The notes: generated by a model from the sequence alone, not told the origin. Positions 1-8,574 are shown, counted from the stretch's first letter. The stretch: DNA of 22,516 bases from JASHVB01 sp049522565 (GCA_049522565.1 JBEKNT010000056.1:1-22516); one strand, 5' to 3'. Translations and numbers: made by a program.

Positions 1-1
1 C

Positions 2-166
2 CCAAGCAAGGCACCGGATTCGCTCGATAAGAAGGATGAACACACGGTGGAACTGGATTTTGTCCATCCGACCCAAAAAAGCCGCTTGACAGGGAAACCC
101 TCATACGAGCCCGGCCATGACGTGGGGAGTGCCGGTGCGACAATGATCCTCGCTTCCCTGCGGTAG
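2..166 (+). CDS. C-terminal end of an unrecognised protein (partial)
   Basis: An open frame enters from the left edge and runs 54 codons to a TAG stop at 164-166. The visible part is polar and charged, with a DKKDEHTVELDF stretch and a glycine/proline-rich section, and it ends in MILASLR. No domain is recognisable from so short a piece. The continuous frame and a terminator-like hairpin 10 nt after the stop support a real 3' end. It converges on the pqi operon. Function unknown; the start lies outside the window. Confidence 0.45.
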   Translation, partial: PSKAPDSLDKKDEHTVELDFVHPTQKSRLTGKPSYEPGHDVGSAGATMILASLR

Positions 167-176
167 GCACACTTCC

Positions 177-193
177 CCCGCGCATAGCGCGGG
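177..193. terminator. Hairpin between convergent genes
   Basis: A perfect 7-bp GC stem (CCCGCGC / GCGCGGG) closes a 3-nt loop, ATA. It sits in the 30-nt gap between the + strand gene ending at 166 and pqiC ending at 197. Its placement fits a bidirectional terminator. There is no strong T tract, so efficiency is uncertain. Confidence 0.55.
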
Positions 194-196
194 CGA

Positions 197-754
197 TCAC
201 AGCATCGCGGCAATCGCGTCGGCAAGCTGCCCCACCGCGGTGCTCATCGCACCCACCAGCCCCGGCGTTCCGGGCGACGGCGGCGGCACCGAGAAACGCA
301 GGTTGCGTGTCGTCGTCACGCGCCCCGCCACCGCCACCTGCGCCAGCAGAACCAGCGCGCCGCTTTGGTCCTCGTCGAACCGCTGAATGTTCAGCTCCAC
401 CGACGCATCGGGCGTGGCGGTGATCGCACCGTTCTCCGCGAACACCGTGCTGGACGGCAGCCGCTGCGACAATGCCTGCACCAGCACGCGGCTCAGCATC
501 GCGTCCAGCGGCTCGCCCCACCAGTCATTGCCGAGCACGTCGAGCCGGTAATCCTCCGACGATCGCACGATCTGCGAGCGCTCCAGGTAGTGCGCCAGCG
601 CGATCTCCCGCAACTCGATATGCGGCGGCGCGGCGGGATGCGTCGCGCCAGGCACCACCGCCAGGGTGTAGAGCGACGGGTTCGGCGAGGCGCAGGCCGC
701 GGGCAGCCCGGCGAGCACCCACAATATGCGACGCCGCCCCATGCGCGCGCTCAT
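197..754 (-). CDS. pqiC: PqiC-type ABC transport auxiliary lipoprotein
   Basis: This encodes 185 aa, close to the usual size of PqiC/YmbA lipoproteins (DUF330, ABC-type transport auxiliary component). The N-terminus is basic (MGRRR), followed by a short hydrophobic run and a Cys at about residue 21 (LPAAC), so it is probably an outer-membrane lipoprotein. The lipobox is slightly off consensus, with Pro at -3. The early SLYTL motif is typical of the family. In E. coli, PqiC is an outer-membrane partner of the PqiB tunnel. The start is 13 nt after the pqiB stop, so it is the third gene of the operon. An internal ATG four codons later is an alternative start. The family assignment is from sequence; lipid transport is from family knowledge. 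Confidence 0.85.
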   Translation of the reverse strand: MSARMGRRRILWVLAGLPAACASPNPSLYTLAVVPGATHPAAPPHIELREIALAHYLERSQIVRSSEDYRLDVLGNDWWGEPLDAMLSRVLVQALSQRLPSSTVFAENGAITATPDASVELNIQRFDEDQSGALVLLAQVAVAGRVTTTRNLRFSVPPPSPGTPGLVGAMSTAVGQLADAIAAML

Positions 755-767
755 GGCCGCATTCCCA

Positions 768-2468
768 TCATGGAGACCCCTGCTCGGTGCGGCCGCGGAT
801 CAGCGCCTCGGGATGGCGCGTCAGCAGATCCGCCAGCACGCGGAACGATCGCGCCGTGTCGGTGAGCTGCGCCAGCAACCGGTTGGCATCGCGACTGAAG
901 TCCGAATTGCCGCCATAGCCCGACTGCACCGAGGCAACCAGCGCGTTCAGCCGCTTGGCGGCGGAATCCAGCTCCGTGATGATCTCGGGCAGCTTCTGGG
1001 GCAGCGGCCCGGTCGCGGTGTTCAGGTGCTGCACCAGCGTGTCGGCACCCGCCAGAGTGGTGTGCAGCGACGCGATCGACTGCTGCAAGTCCGGCCCGTT
1101 CACCAACCCGTTCAGGCCGGCCAACGTCTTGCTCAGGTTGTCGCCGATCTGCTGGAACGGTATCGCATCGAGCTTGGCCATCAGCGCGCCGGCCGAGGTG
1201 GCGATGTCCTCCGCTCCCCCCGCCAGCACCGGAACGACATAGGTGTCGTCCTGCTTGGTCAGCGTATCCGCCGGCGCATCGGGATAGATGTCCATGGCGA
1301 GCTGCTTCTGCCCGGTGAGCAGACTGGCGCTGTCCAGCTTGACGCGCAGGCCGCGGCGAACCAGGTCGCGCATCGTCGCATCCAGGTCGCCGCCCGATGG
1401 CAGGTTCAGCTCGCCGATGCGCTCCGGCTCGACGGCGAAATGCACCGGCGCCACGACGCTGTCGATGCTCTTGTCGTATTGCAGCCCGACACTGCTCACC
1501 TCGCCGATCTTGATGCCGTGCAAGGTCACCGACGCATCGGGCGCCAGGCCGGCGACCGAGCCCTGGAAATACGCCAGGAACTTCAGCCGCCGCGGGAAGG
1601 CGGCGGAATCGGCGGCGTCCTCGCTGTCATACAGCGGGAACACACGATTTTCCGAACTCATCGCGAAGCCGCGTCCCTGGTTCGGCGTGTCGAAGGCGAT
1701 GCCGCCAAGCAGCACGGCACGCAGCGAGTCGAGCTGTAGCTGCAGCCCGTTGGGGCCGAGCGCCACCTTCGCGCCGGAATCGTTCCAGAACCGCGAATTG
1801 TCGTGCACGTACTGGTCGTAGGGCGCCCGCACGAAGGCGTGGACGGTGACGGTTTCGGCCATGTTGCCAAGGTCCCAGCCGAGCACCTCACCGGCATCCA
1901 GATCGCGGAAGAACACCGGCGAGCCGAGCGAGATGTTGCCGAGGCGCGACGCGGTCAGCAGGAAGGTATGGCCGGGCACGTCGGAGGTGAGCACCGGCGG
2001 TGTTTCCAGGCCGATGAAGTGGGTCACCGGCTGGCCTCCGGCCGCCGAGGGCTGCAACTCGATGTAGCTGCCGGAGACCAGCGTCTCCAGCCCGCTCAAG
2101 GCTCCGGCGAAGAAGCGCGGCTTCACCACCCAGAATTGCGCCTTGTCGGTCAGCAATGGCTCGGCCTCGCGGTTCATCCGCACGGTGACCACGACGCGCT
2201 GGAGGTCCTTGCTGAGGGCGATGCGCTCGACCAGGCCCATATCGACGTCCTTGTGGCGGACATGCGACTGGCCGGCGGTCAGGCCGGAGGCAGCCTCGAA
2301 GCTGATGGTGATCAGCGGCCCGCGCTCCAGGAACGTGCGCCAGGCCAGCCAGCCGCCGATCAGCGCGCTGACGATCGGGATGGCCCAGATCAGCGACAAC
2401 CGCCGCCGCCGGTCCAGTTGCGAGCGGACCACCGCGCGCGGATGGTGCGGCTGGGGCTGGTCGCTCAT
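768..2468 (-). CDS. pqiB: PqiB, MCE-domain intermembrane transport protein
   Basis: This encodes 566 aa, close to E. coli PqiB (about 546). An N-terminal transmembrane helix (about residues 22-42, LSLIWAIPIVSALIGGW) is followed by MCE/MlaD repeats. The first begins near ITISFEAASGLTAGQ, a second contains SPVFFRDLDAGEVLGW, and a third contains SVTLHGIKIGEVSSVGL. A long helical C-terminal tail follows. PqiB homologues form hexameric tunnels spanning the periplasm that are thought to carry lipids between the membranes. The ATG at 2468 overlaps the pqiA stop by 4 nt (ATGA), which indicates translational coupling. The frame stays open far upstream, but that part only overlaps pqiA out of frame, so it is not taken as coding. 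Confidence 0.93.
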   Translation of the reverse strand: MSDQPQPHHPRAVVRSQLDRRRRLSLIWAIPIVSALIGGWLAWRTFLERGPLITISFEAASGLTAGQSHVRHKDVDMGLVERIALSKDLQRVVVTVRMNREAEPLLTDKAQFWVVKPRFFAGALSGLETLVSGSYIELQPSAAGGQPVTHFIGLETPPVLTSDVPGHTFLLTASRLGNISLGSPVFFRDLDAGEVLGWDLGNMAETVTVHAFVRAPYDQYVHDNSRFWNDSGAKVALGPNGLQLQLDSLRAVLLGGIAFDTPNQGRGFAMSSENRVFPLYDSEDAADSAAFPRRLKFLAYFQGSVAGLAPDASVTLHGIKIGEVSSVGLQYDKSIDSVVAPVHFAVEPERIGELNLPSGGDLDATMRDLVRRGLRVKLDSASLLTGQKQLAMDIYPDAPADTLTKQDDTYVVPVLAGGAEDIATSAGALMAKLDAIPFQQIGDNLSKTLAGLNGLVNGPDLQQSIASLHTTLAGADTLVQHLNTATGPLPQKLPEIITELDSAAKRLNALVASVQSGYGGNSDFSRDANRLLAQLTDTARSFRVLADLLTRHPEALIRGRTEQGSP

Positions 2469-3793
2469 GCGTCGAAATCGGCTTCGAAATCGGGGGCCTG
2501 CGCGCCGGCGCTGTCCCACATCAACCGCGGATCGAAGGTCTGTGCCGCCAACATGGTGAGGATCACCACCGAGGCGAAGGCGAGCGCACCGGCCCCCGGG
2601 ACGACCGAGACGATCGCGCCGAACTGCAACAGCGCCACCAGGATCGAGCCCATGAAGATGTCGATCATCGACCAGCGGCCGATCTGGTCGATGAAGCGAT
2701 ACAGCCTGGTGCGGTCGCGCAGCCGGCGCCGGGAGCCCGCCTGGGTGGTCAGCAACAGCAGGGTCAGGCCCGTCACCTTCAGGCCCGGCACGACGATGCT
2801 GGCAAAGAACACCAGCGCGGCGAGCGGCCACATGTCCGCTTGGAGCAATTCGCGCACGCCGCCGAGGATCGTGCTGGGTTGGCCGGAGCCGAATTCGGTA
2901 AACGTCAGCACCGGGTAGACGTTGGCGGGAATGTACAGGATCAGCGCGGCCAGCCCCAGCGACCAGGTGCGCGCGACGCTGTTCGGCTTGCGCACGCGCA
3001 GCCTGAAGCCGCAGCGCGGACAGCGGGACCCCGGCACGGTACGGGTGACGAAGTGGCAGGTATCGCAGCCCAGCCGCCGCGGCGTGCCGGGCTGCCAGCC
3101 CTGCCGCACCGGTCGGACGGTTTGGCTGTGGCGGCGGTCCAATGCCTCCCAGACCGCCTCGGAATCCAGCGTCGCGTCCGCGGCCACCATCGTCAGCATC
3201 AGCGCGGCGAGGGCATAGAGCGCCGGGCCAAGCTCGATATGCGCCAGCGCGCCGAGCCGCACATAGGCGACGAAAACGGCGAGCAAGTAGACCTCGATCA
3301 TCGACCAGGGGCGCAGGCGCTGCACCCAGGCGAACAGGCCGCGCAGCTCGTGGGGTGGGTGCTCGAAGCGCACGCCCAGCAACACCGCAATCATCGCGAG
3401 GACCTTGGCCAGCGGCGCGGCAAACGTGGTGAACACCACGACCGCGGACAGTTCCCACCACCCGGCTTTCTCCAGCCCGACGGGCCCGGTGAACAGGTCG
3501 GCGAGATGGGTCTGGCCGGCCCGGCTGACTGTCAGCAGGACGCTGCTGGTGGCGATCAGGAACAGCACCAGGGCGGTGACGTTGAGCGCCAGCGGGACGC
3601 CGATCGGGTCATGGTGCGTGTGCCGCAGCACCGCCTCGCAGCGCGAGCAGACGGCGCGAGAGGCGGGCGGCATCGGCGGCAGGACCTGGAGCAGGCCGCA
3701 ATGCTGGCACTCGCGCAGCCGGGCCGGCGTCAGGACATCCGGCACGGTCGCCGCGCCGGCGTCTTGCGGCAGCGCTTGGGTCTCGACAGCCAT
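2465..3793 (-). CDS. pqiA: PqiA, polytopic inner-membrane protein
   Basis: This encodes 442 aa with the duplicated PqiA architecture. Each half has a rubredoxin/zinc-ribbon-like Cys set: C29/C32 with C49/C52, and C243/C246 with C258/C261. Each is followed by about four membrane spans. The motif W-S-M-I-(E/D) occurs in both halves (RPWSMIEVYL and GRWSMIDIFM), as in the family. PqiA sits in the inner membrane and works with PqiB and PqiC. In E. coli the operon is induced by paraquat under SoxRS, but no SoxS site can be recognised here. It is the first gene of pqiABC. The start at 3793 leaves about 28 residues before the first Cys pair. No strong Shine-Dalgarno is visible, so the exact start is less certain than the family. 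Confidence 0.93.
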   Translation of the reverse strand: MAVETQALPQDAGAATVPDVLTPARLRECQHCGLLQVLPPMPPASRAVCSRCEAVLRHTHHDPIGVPLALNVTALVLFLIATSSVLLTVSRAGQTHLADLFTGPVGLEKAGWWELSAVVVFTTFAAPLAKVLAMIAVLLGVRFEHPPHELRGLFAWVQRLRPWSMIEVYLLAVFVAYVRLGALAHIELGPALYALAALMLTMVAADATLDSEAVWEALDRRHSQTVRPVRQGWQPGTPRRLGCDTCHFVTRTVPGSRCPRCGFRLRVRKPNSVARTWSLGLAALILYIPANVYPVLTFTEFGSGQPSTILGGVRELLQADMWPLAALVFFASIVVPGLKVTGLTLLLLTTQAGSRRRLRDRTRLYRFIDQIGRWSMIDIFMGSILVALLQFGAIVSVVPGAGALAFASVVILTMLAAQTFDPRLMWDSAGAQAPDFEADFDA

Positions 3794-4014
3794 CAGGTGA
3801 GGATGCTGGGGAAGCGGGTGGCGCCTGGCATGGTGCGGTATCTGAGTGGGCGGAATGGCCGTCGGGGAGATTGGGCATTACCGGCATACAAGGCAATCAC
3901 CCCGCTTGCCCATACGAGCGCGTGAACGCCGCCCGTTTCCCTGTTTTGTCGTTGCGACGGACGCGGCGTTGGCCGGGCCAGGGACATTTCGGGCTGACCA
4001 GGATCGTCGACGTC
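3794..4014. other. Non-coding stretch upstream of pqiA
   Basis: This is the first part of a 351-nt gap between pqiA and the memo-ammecr1 gene. It should contain the pqi promoter, reading leftward, but no convincing -35/-10 pair is seen. Short open frames here lack coding character. The rest of the gap is taken up by the palindrome at 4015-4122. Confidence 0.5.
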
Positions 4015-4122
4015 CCTGTCATTGCGAGGTGCAAAGCGACGCAGCAACCCCCTGCCTGGTGAGCCGACGGCCACTCGTCAGGCAGGGGATTGCTGCGTCG
4101 CTTTGCTCCTCGCCATGACAGG
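4015..4122. repeat. Large REP-like palindrome, 44-nt arms
   Basis: The left arm is 4015-4058 and the right arm 4079-4122. They are reverse complements at 41 of 44 positions and are separated by 20 nt. The arms include the motif TCATTGCGAGG and AAGCGACGCAGCAA. From memory, related motifs (CATTGCGAGCG...GCAATCC) are abundant extragenic palindromes in alphaproteobacteria. Transcribed in either direction it would form a very stable hairpin. It lies between two transcription units, so it may act as a terminator, RNA-stability element or REP element. Confidence 0.85.
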
Positions 4123-4144
4123 TGGGGCCAGGTGAGGGCCGCCG

Positions 4145-5638
4145 TCATTGCCGGCGCGGCACCGGACTCCAGCGCAGGCTGTCGGGGCCGGAGACCGCGG
4201 CGCGCGGGGCCGACCGGTCCACCATCTGCCCCTTCACCTCGATCGAGCGGAACCGTCGCGCCGCGAAGCCGGGGGAGAAATGCTCTGCTGCCATTCCCGC
4301 CTTCAGCTTCAGCAGCGTGAGGAACCGGCGCGGGTCGCGAATCTCCTCCCAGACGCTGGGGAGGAACAGGGCAGCGCGGCCGGTATCCTCGATGATCAGG
4401 CCGTCGGAGCCCGGCCGGAGCTGCGCCAGCAGGTCCGCCTCGTCGGCGAAGTCCATCGGCACCGGCGCGGTCAACACCGACACCGACAGCTCCAGGCTGG
4501 CCAATTCGTCCAGCGCCAGCCTGGGGAAACGCCAGTCGCGGAACGCCGCGTTGAAGGCGTGCTGCACCACGTCCACGATCAGCGGCCGCGTCGCCACCGC
4601 CGAGCCGATGCAGCCGCGTAGCGTTCCGTTGCGCCGTAGCGTCACGAACGCCGCCCCCGGTGCCGAAAGCAGTGGCGGGATTTGGGCGTTGGGGTTGATG
4701 TCCGGGGGACGGCCGGTGTCGAAGCCGAGGCCGATGGCGGTGCGCACGAGCTGGATCAGCCCCTCGGCCACCGCCACGACCGCCTGTTGCTCTGCATCCA
4801 CCGCCGTCTCCTGTGTTTGGGTGTCCTGCGTCCGGGTCTTTGGCGCATGCAACGCCCAGGCACCGTAGCCGACGACGCTGTCGCGCGTCCCGGCGGTGTC
4901 GCCGGAATTGCGCAGGTCGAGCCGCTCGATCGTCATGCCGCGGCGGCGCGCCGCCAGCAGCAGCCCGCGCGTCGGCACCGCGCCACAGGCGCCGGCCGAG
5001 GTGATGGCGTCGCTGTCGAAGCGCTCGATTGCCGCGGCGGTGCTGCTATCCATGCGCTGGCAGGCGTCGTAGTCGAGGTAGTGCGACAGATCGGTGGACA
5101 CCACGATCAGCGTCTCCGGCCCGCCCCACAGCGTGTCGAACACGGCGGCGACCGCCTCGGGCGGTGCGTTGCCGGCGACGATCGGCACCAGGCGGAAGTC
5201 GCCGAGCACCTGCTGGAGGAACGGCACGTGCACTTCCAGGGCGTGTTCGCGCGTGTAGGCGGCTTCCAGTTCGCCCACGCCTGCCCGGCGCAGCATGGCG
5301 ATCGCTTCGGTGTCGAGCGGCACGGTGCCGCCGGGCATCGCCCAGGCCTGGGCGGTGTCCACGACCAGGCCCTGGAAGGCGACGTAGTGCGACGGACCAA
5401 TCAGCACGACGCGGCGGATCTTCCCCCGCGCGGCCGCCAGGCGCGCATAGGCCCGCGCGGCGATCGGTCCGGAATACACGTAGCCGGCATGCGGACCGAT
5501 GATCGCCTTGGGCAACGCCGTGCCGGTGGGCGGCGCGTTGTCGGCCTCGGCCAGGAAGCCGGCGATCTGCCGGTGCAGGATCGTGGGGTCCGCGGGGTAG
5601 AAGGTTCCGGCGACGGCGGGGGAACGGATCGCGGTCAC
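4145..5638 (-). CDS. Fused Memo-AMMECR1 protein (AmmeMemoRadiSam B + A)
   Basis: This encodes 497 aa from a GTG start at 5638, with GAGG 8 nt upstream. The protein then begins VTAIRSPAVAGTFYP, typical of Memo-domain N-termini. Residues about 3-265 are a Memo domain, related to class III extradiol dioxygenases, with GPHAGYVYSG (H50), GPSHY (H84), EHALEVHVP (131-139), DLSHY (183-187) and C218. A Gln/Thr-rich linker (about 267-280) leads to an AMMECR1 domain (about 325-490) with the signature LRGCIG (340-345). The frame is open upstream into a repeat and into amrS, but family alignment stops at the GTG. It is divergent from the partner radical-SAM gene. The biochemical role of the set is not firmly known to me. 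Confidence 0.9.
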   Translation of the reverse strand: MTAIRSPAVAGTFYPADPTILHRQIAGFLAEADNAPPTGTALPKAIIGPHAGYVYSGPIAARAYARLAAARGKIRRVVLIGPSHYVAFQGLVVDTAQAWAMPGGTVPLDTEAIAMLRRAGVGELEAAYTREHALEVHVPFLQQVLGDFRLVPIVAGNAPPEAVAAVFDTLWGGPETLIVVSTDLSHYLDYDACQRMDSSTAAAIERFDSDAITSAGACGAVPTRGLLLAARRRGMTIERLDLRNSGDTAGTRDSVVGYGAWALHAPKTRTQDTQTQETAVDAEQQAVVAVAEGLIQLVRTAIGLGFDTGRPPDINPNAQIPPLLSAPGAAFVTLRRNGTLRGCIGSAVATRPLIVDVVQHAFNAAFRDWRFPRLALDELASLELSVSVLTAPVPMDFADEADLLAQLRPGSDGLIIEDTGRAALFLPSVWEEIRDPRRFLTLLKLKAGMAAEHFSPGFAARRFRSIEVKGQMVDRSAPRAAVSGPDSLRWSPVPRRQ

Positions 5639-5672
5639 GGCGCGTGCCTCATTGCTGTCGCGGCAGTTTATA

Positions 5673-5767
5673 CTCCCCCTCAGCTTGAGGGAGGAGGTTT
5701 GGGGAGGGGGCGGTGGGAAATCGCACCGAGCCCTCCCCCTTACCCCCTCCCTCAAGGGGAGGGGGAG
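5673..5767. repeat. C/G-tract palindromic repeat in the memo-ammecr1 / amrS intergenic region
   Basis: The left arm (about 5673-5710) and right arm (about 5731-5767) are imperfect reverse complements. Both are built from CTCCCCCT, CTTGAGGGAGG and GGGGAGGGG blocks around a loop of about 20 nt. The type resembles dispersed CCCTCC...GGAGGG palindromes in many high-GC proteobacteria. The purine-rich end of the right arm (GGGGAGGGGGAG) lies directly before the amrS ATG and probably serves as its Shine-Dalgarno. The element fills most of the 133-nt divergent spacer. Confidence 0.75.
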
Positions 5768-5771
5768 CATT

Positions 5772-6872
5772 ATGTGTTGCACCATGGACACGGAGCTCGA
5801 CGGCACGCTGTTCCCCGCCCGCTACTGGCACGCCCTGCCGGATGGGCGGCTGCAATGCGACGTCTGCCCGCGTTTCTGCAAGCTGCACGAGGGCCAGCGC
5901 GGGCTGTGTTTCGTGCGCGCCCGGGCGGGCGACGCGATGGTGCTGACCACCTACGGCCGCTCCTCCGGCTTCTGCATCGATCCGATCGAGAAGAAGCCGC
6001 TGAACCACTTCCTGCCCGGCACGCCGGTGTTCTCCTTCGGCACCGCCGGCTGCAACCTGACCTGCAAGTTCTGCCAGAACTGGGACATCTCCAAGGCGCG
6101 CGAGACCGACAAGCTGAACCAGAGCGCCTCGCCCGCGCAGATCGCCGCCGCGGCGCGGCAGTCGGGGTGCCGGTCGGTGGCGTTCACCTACAACGACCCG
6201 GTCATCTTCCTGGAATACGCGGTGGACACCGCGCTCGCCTGCCACGAGGCCGGGTTAAAGACGGTTGCCGTGACCGCCGGCTACATCACGCCGGAAGCGC
6301 GCGGCGAGTTCTACCAGCACATCGACGCGGCCAACGTGGACCTGAAGGCGTTCACCGAACCGTTCTACCGCAATCTGTGCGGCGGCCGGCTGGCCGACGT
6401 GCTGGATACCCTGGTCTGGCTGCGGCACGAGACGAAAGTGTGGCTGGAGATCACCACGCTGCTGATCCCGGGCGAGAACGACGGCGATGCGGAGCTGGGC
6501 GCGCTGGCGAGTTGGGTGGCGGCCGAGCTGGGCCCGGACGTGCCGCTGCATTTCAGTGCGTTCCATCCGGATTGGCGGATGCGCGAGACGCCTGCGACGC
6601 CGCCGGCGACGCTGACCCGGGCGCGGGCGATCGCGATGGGGCGCGGGCTGCGCTACGTCTATACCGGCAACGTGCACGATCCGGCGGGCGGCAGCACCTG
6701 GTGCCATGGCTGCGGGGCGCTGTTGATCGAGCGGGACTGGTACGAGCTGGGCGCGTGGGGGCTGGATGCGCATGGCTGCTGCCGGCAGTGCGGCACGGTG
6801 GCGGCGGGGGTGTTCGAGGCGGCGCCGGGCAACTGGGGGCGGAAGCGGCAGCCGGTGCGGTTTGGCGGGTGA
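5772..6872 (+). CDS. amrS: AmmeMemoRadiSam system radical SAM enzyme
   Basis: This encodes 366 aa, close to the family's usual length. The radical-SAM 4Fe-4S motif CNLTCKFCQNW places Cys at 94, 98 and 101. An N-terminal Cys cluster (CDVCPRFC, residues 29-36, plus C46) and a C-terminal zinc-ribbon-like cluster (WCHGCG and CCRQCG) match this PflA-related family. AFTYNDPVIFLEY and VTAGYITPEA are further family motifs. The ATG at 5772 has GGGGGAG 4 nt upstream; the ATG at 5784 is a weaker alternative. It is divergent from memo-ammecr1, so the three-component set is complete here in two genes. Family knowledge says the enzyme cleaves SAM to a radical; its substrate is unknown to me. Confidence 0.93.
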   Translation: MCCTMDTELDGTLFPARYWHALPDGRLQCDVCPRFCKLHEGQRGLCFVRARAGDAMVLTTYGRSSGFCIDPIEKKPLNHFLPGTPVFSFGTAGCNLTCKFCQNWDISKARETDKLNQSASPAQIAAAARQSGCRSVAFTYNDPVIFLEYAVDTALACHEAGLKTVAVTAGYITPEARGEFYQHIDAANVDLKAFTEPFYRNLCGGRLADVLDTLVWLRHETKVWLEITTLLIPGENDGDAELGALASWVAAELGPDVPLHFSAFHPDWRMRETPATPPATLTRARAIAMGRGLRYVYTGNVHDPAGGSTWCHGCGALLIERDWYELGAWGLDAHGCCRQCGTVAAGVFEAAPGNWGRKRQPVRFGG

Positions 6873-6980
6873 GCGGCGCTGGGCCATTTCCTCACGCTGC
6901 CGGGATCATGCCCTGCAGTCCTTTCCAATGCACCTTTCGTCACAAGCATGCCCGCGGCGCCGGTGCGCGGACAATCCACC

Positions 6981-8315
6981 TCACCCGGTGATTTCGATGA
7001 CGCTGGCGTGGTTTTCAGCCACCGGCCAGGTGCGCGCAGCGATGGTCTCGTCGTTGAATGTGCCGATGACGGTCCGGCCTGTCGCGCCGGCGAACCGAGT
7101 GGTCGAAACCGTCGGCACGCCCGGCGGCACGTCGCTAACGGGCTGGCCATTCAGCGACACCTCATCCCGCCCGGCACCGAAATAGCCGCGCGGGCGGGTC
7201 ATGGTGAGCACCGCCTCGGCCGCCGCGTCGTCCTTGGTGAACGGCTTCGGCCGCAGATGCAGCAGATCTGACGAGCGAGGCAGCTTGCCGCGATAGATAT
7301 GCGTCACCGGGTAGCCGGGCGCGGCCAAAACGAATTCGTGGCAGGACGCGGGGTCGGCGGTGAAGGGGCCCCAGATGCCGTCGGGCCTGGTGGTCCGGTC
7401 GTGCATCGCCTCGCCCTGCCGCGCCGCGCTGACCGGATCGACGCGATAGACCGTCACCCGAGCACCATCGATGCCGATATTGGTCGGCGCGTCGCCCTCG
7501 AAGCCGCTGACCTTGCCGTTCAGCACCGGCGCGGCCTCCGCGGTGATGGCCCGGCTGGTGGGGGCAAGGCCGGTGACGGCGCGGAACAGCGGCGGGAAGG
7601 CGGCGATGCCGTAGCCGGTTTCGCGGTGATCGATGCCTGGCATGACGACGTTTTCCGCGCCCGCCAGCGCCGGGCCGGCGAAGCCGACGCCGGTGGGCGT
7701 GCCGGGCCAGCCGAGATACTTCGCGTCGGGCTGGGCGTATTTGTCGTTGGCATCGCTGCGGATGGTGACGAAGCGCACCCCTTCGACGATTTCCCCCGGG
7801 GTGGAATTGAGATCGCGCATGAAGGCCGAGGCGCCGTTGAACTCGCTGCCCACCAGGTGCTCGTCCGAAACGATGACGCCGTGATTGACCGCGCCGCACA
7901 GCACCGCGAGGGAGACATGCGGCGCGCCGCCGCCGTTCTTGAGATAGTTGCGCGCTGTGTTGCCGCCGCGCGACTGGGCGACCAACACCACCTTGGCCGC
8001 CCCGGTGAGCGACTTCACCCGCGTCACCTCGTCGGCAAGCTGGGTCATCTCGGCGGCGGCGGTGGAGCGGCCGGGCTGCGGCCTGTCGAACACTGCCCCG
8101 GCGAGGGGATAACGCAGATCGAGCGCGAACAGCCGGTCGTGCGGGAAGCCATTGCTCTCGAAGCGCCACGCGGTCGTGATCCATAGCCCGGCGGTGTCGC
8201 CATTGCCGTGCACGAAGATCACCGGGAGCGTGTCGGCCGCCGCGGCCCGAGTGGCGGTGGCGGCGAGGGCGGCGAGCATGAACGGGCGGCGTCCGAGCCG
8301 AAGAGCAGGCTTCAC
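6981..8315 (-). CDS. Exported alpha/beta hydrolase (lipase/esterase-like), Tat-type signal
   Basis: This encodes 444 aa from a GTG start at 8315, with AGGAGG 6 nt upstream; that decides the start against longer frames. The N-terminus has paired arginines and a hydrophobic run (GRRPFMLAALAA, residues 8-19), followed by an alanine-rich cleavage region ending near residue 27. This suggests Tat export. The mature part begins with the beta strand and oxyanion segment VIFVHGNGD (32-40). The nucleophile elbow is AQSRGG (S115), with candidate acid D188 or D191 and H230 in GIDHRETGY. The region beyond about residue 250 looks like a second, beta-rich domain. The substrate is unknown; a polyester, lipid or carboxylic ester would fit. 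It converges on amrS with a 108-nt gap and no clear terminator. Confidence 0.8.
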   Translation of the reverse strand: MKPALRLGRRPFMLAALAATATRAAAADTLPVIFVHGNGDTAGLWITTAWRFESNGFPHDRLFALDLRYPLAGAVFDRPQPGRSTAAAEMTQLADEVTRVKSLTGAAKVVLVAQSRGGNTARNYLKNGGGAPHVSLAVLCGAVNHGVIVSDEHLVGSEFNGASAFMRDLNSTPGEIVEGVRFVTIRSDANDKYAQPDAKYLGWPGTPTGVGFAGPALAGAENVVMPGIDHRETGYGIAAFPPLFRAVTGLAPTSRAITAEAAPVLNGKVSGFEGDAPTNIGIDGARVTVYRVDPVSAARQGEAMHDRTTRPDGIWGPFTADPASCHEFVLAAPGYPVTHIYRGKLPRSSDLLHLRPKPFTKDDAAAEAVLTMTRPRGYFGAGRDEVSLNGQPVSDVPPGVPTVSTTRFAGATGRTVIGTFNDETIAARTWPVAENHASVIEITG

Positions 8316-8574
8316 GGGGTTCCTCCTGGTTGGGGGCACCATGGCCCAGGCCGCGTCGCGGTCAAGCGGGCGCGGCGAGGTGCGTGGCCAGTGTTGGCGT
8401 GACTCCCGTGAGTCGTCCGGGCCTGGTGGGGTTCGCGAGGATGCATCGTTTTGTGGTCCTGGCGACGGAATGATGCTGCACGAGGCAGCGTTGCGAGGCC
8501 TGGTGCCAGTCCTGGCCGCAGGCTGGACCAGCGGCGGAGCGTCAACGCTTTGGCGGTTATTTGTTGGCGGCATC
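8316..8574. other. Non-coding stretch upstream of the hydrolase
   Basis: About 260 nt of GC-rich sequence lie between the hydrolase start and the left inverted repeat of the GxxExxY unit. Open frames exist on both strands but look like shadows. The promoter of the hydrolase should be here; none is clear. Confidence 0.4.

Noticed and set aside
2469..3461. N-terminal extension of the pqiB frame upstream of 2468
   Set aside because: It overlaps pqiA out of frame and its Arg/Ala-rich translation has no MCE-family similarity; the family start is the ATG at 2468.
5639..5806. Longer N-terminus for the Memo-AMMECR1 protein
   Set aside because: This part translates the palindromic repeat and overlaps the amrS start; the Memo family begins at the GTG at 5638.
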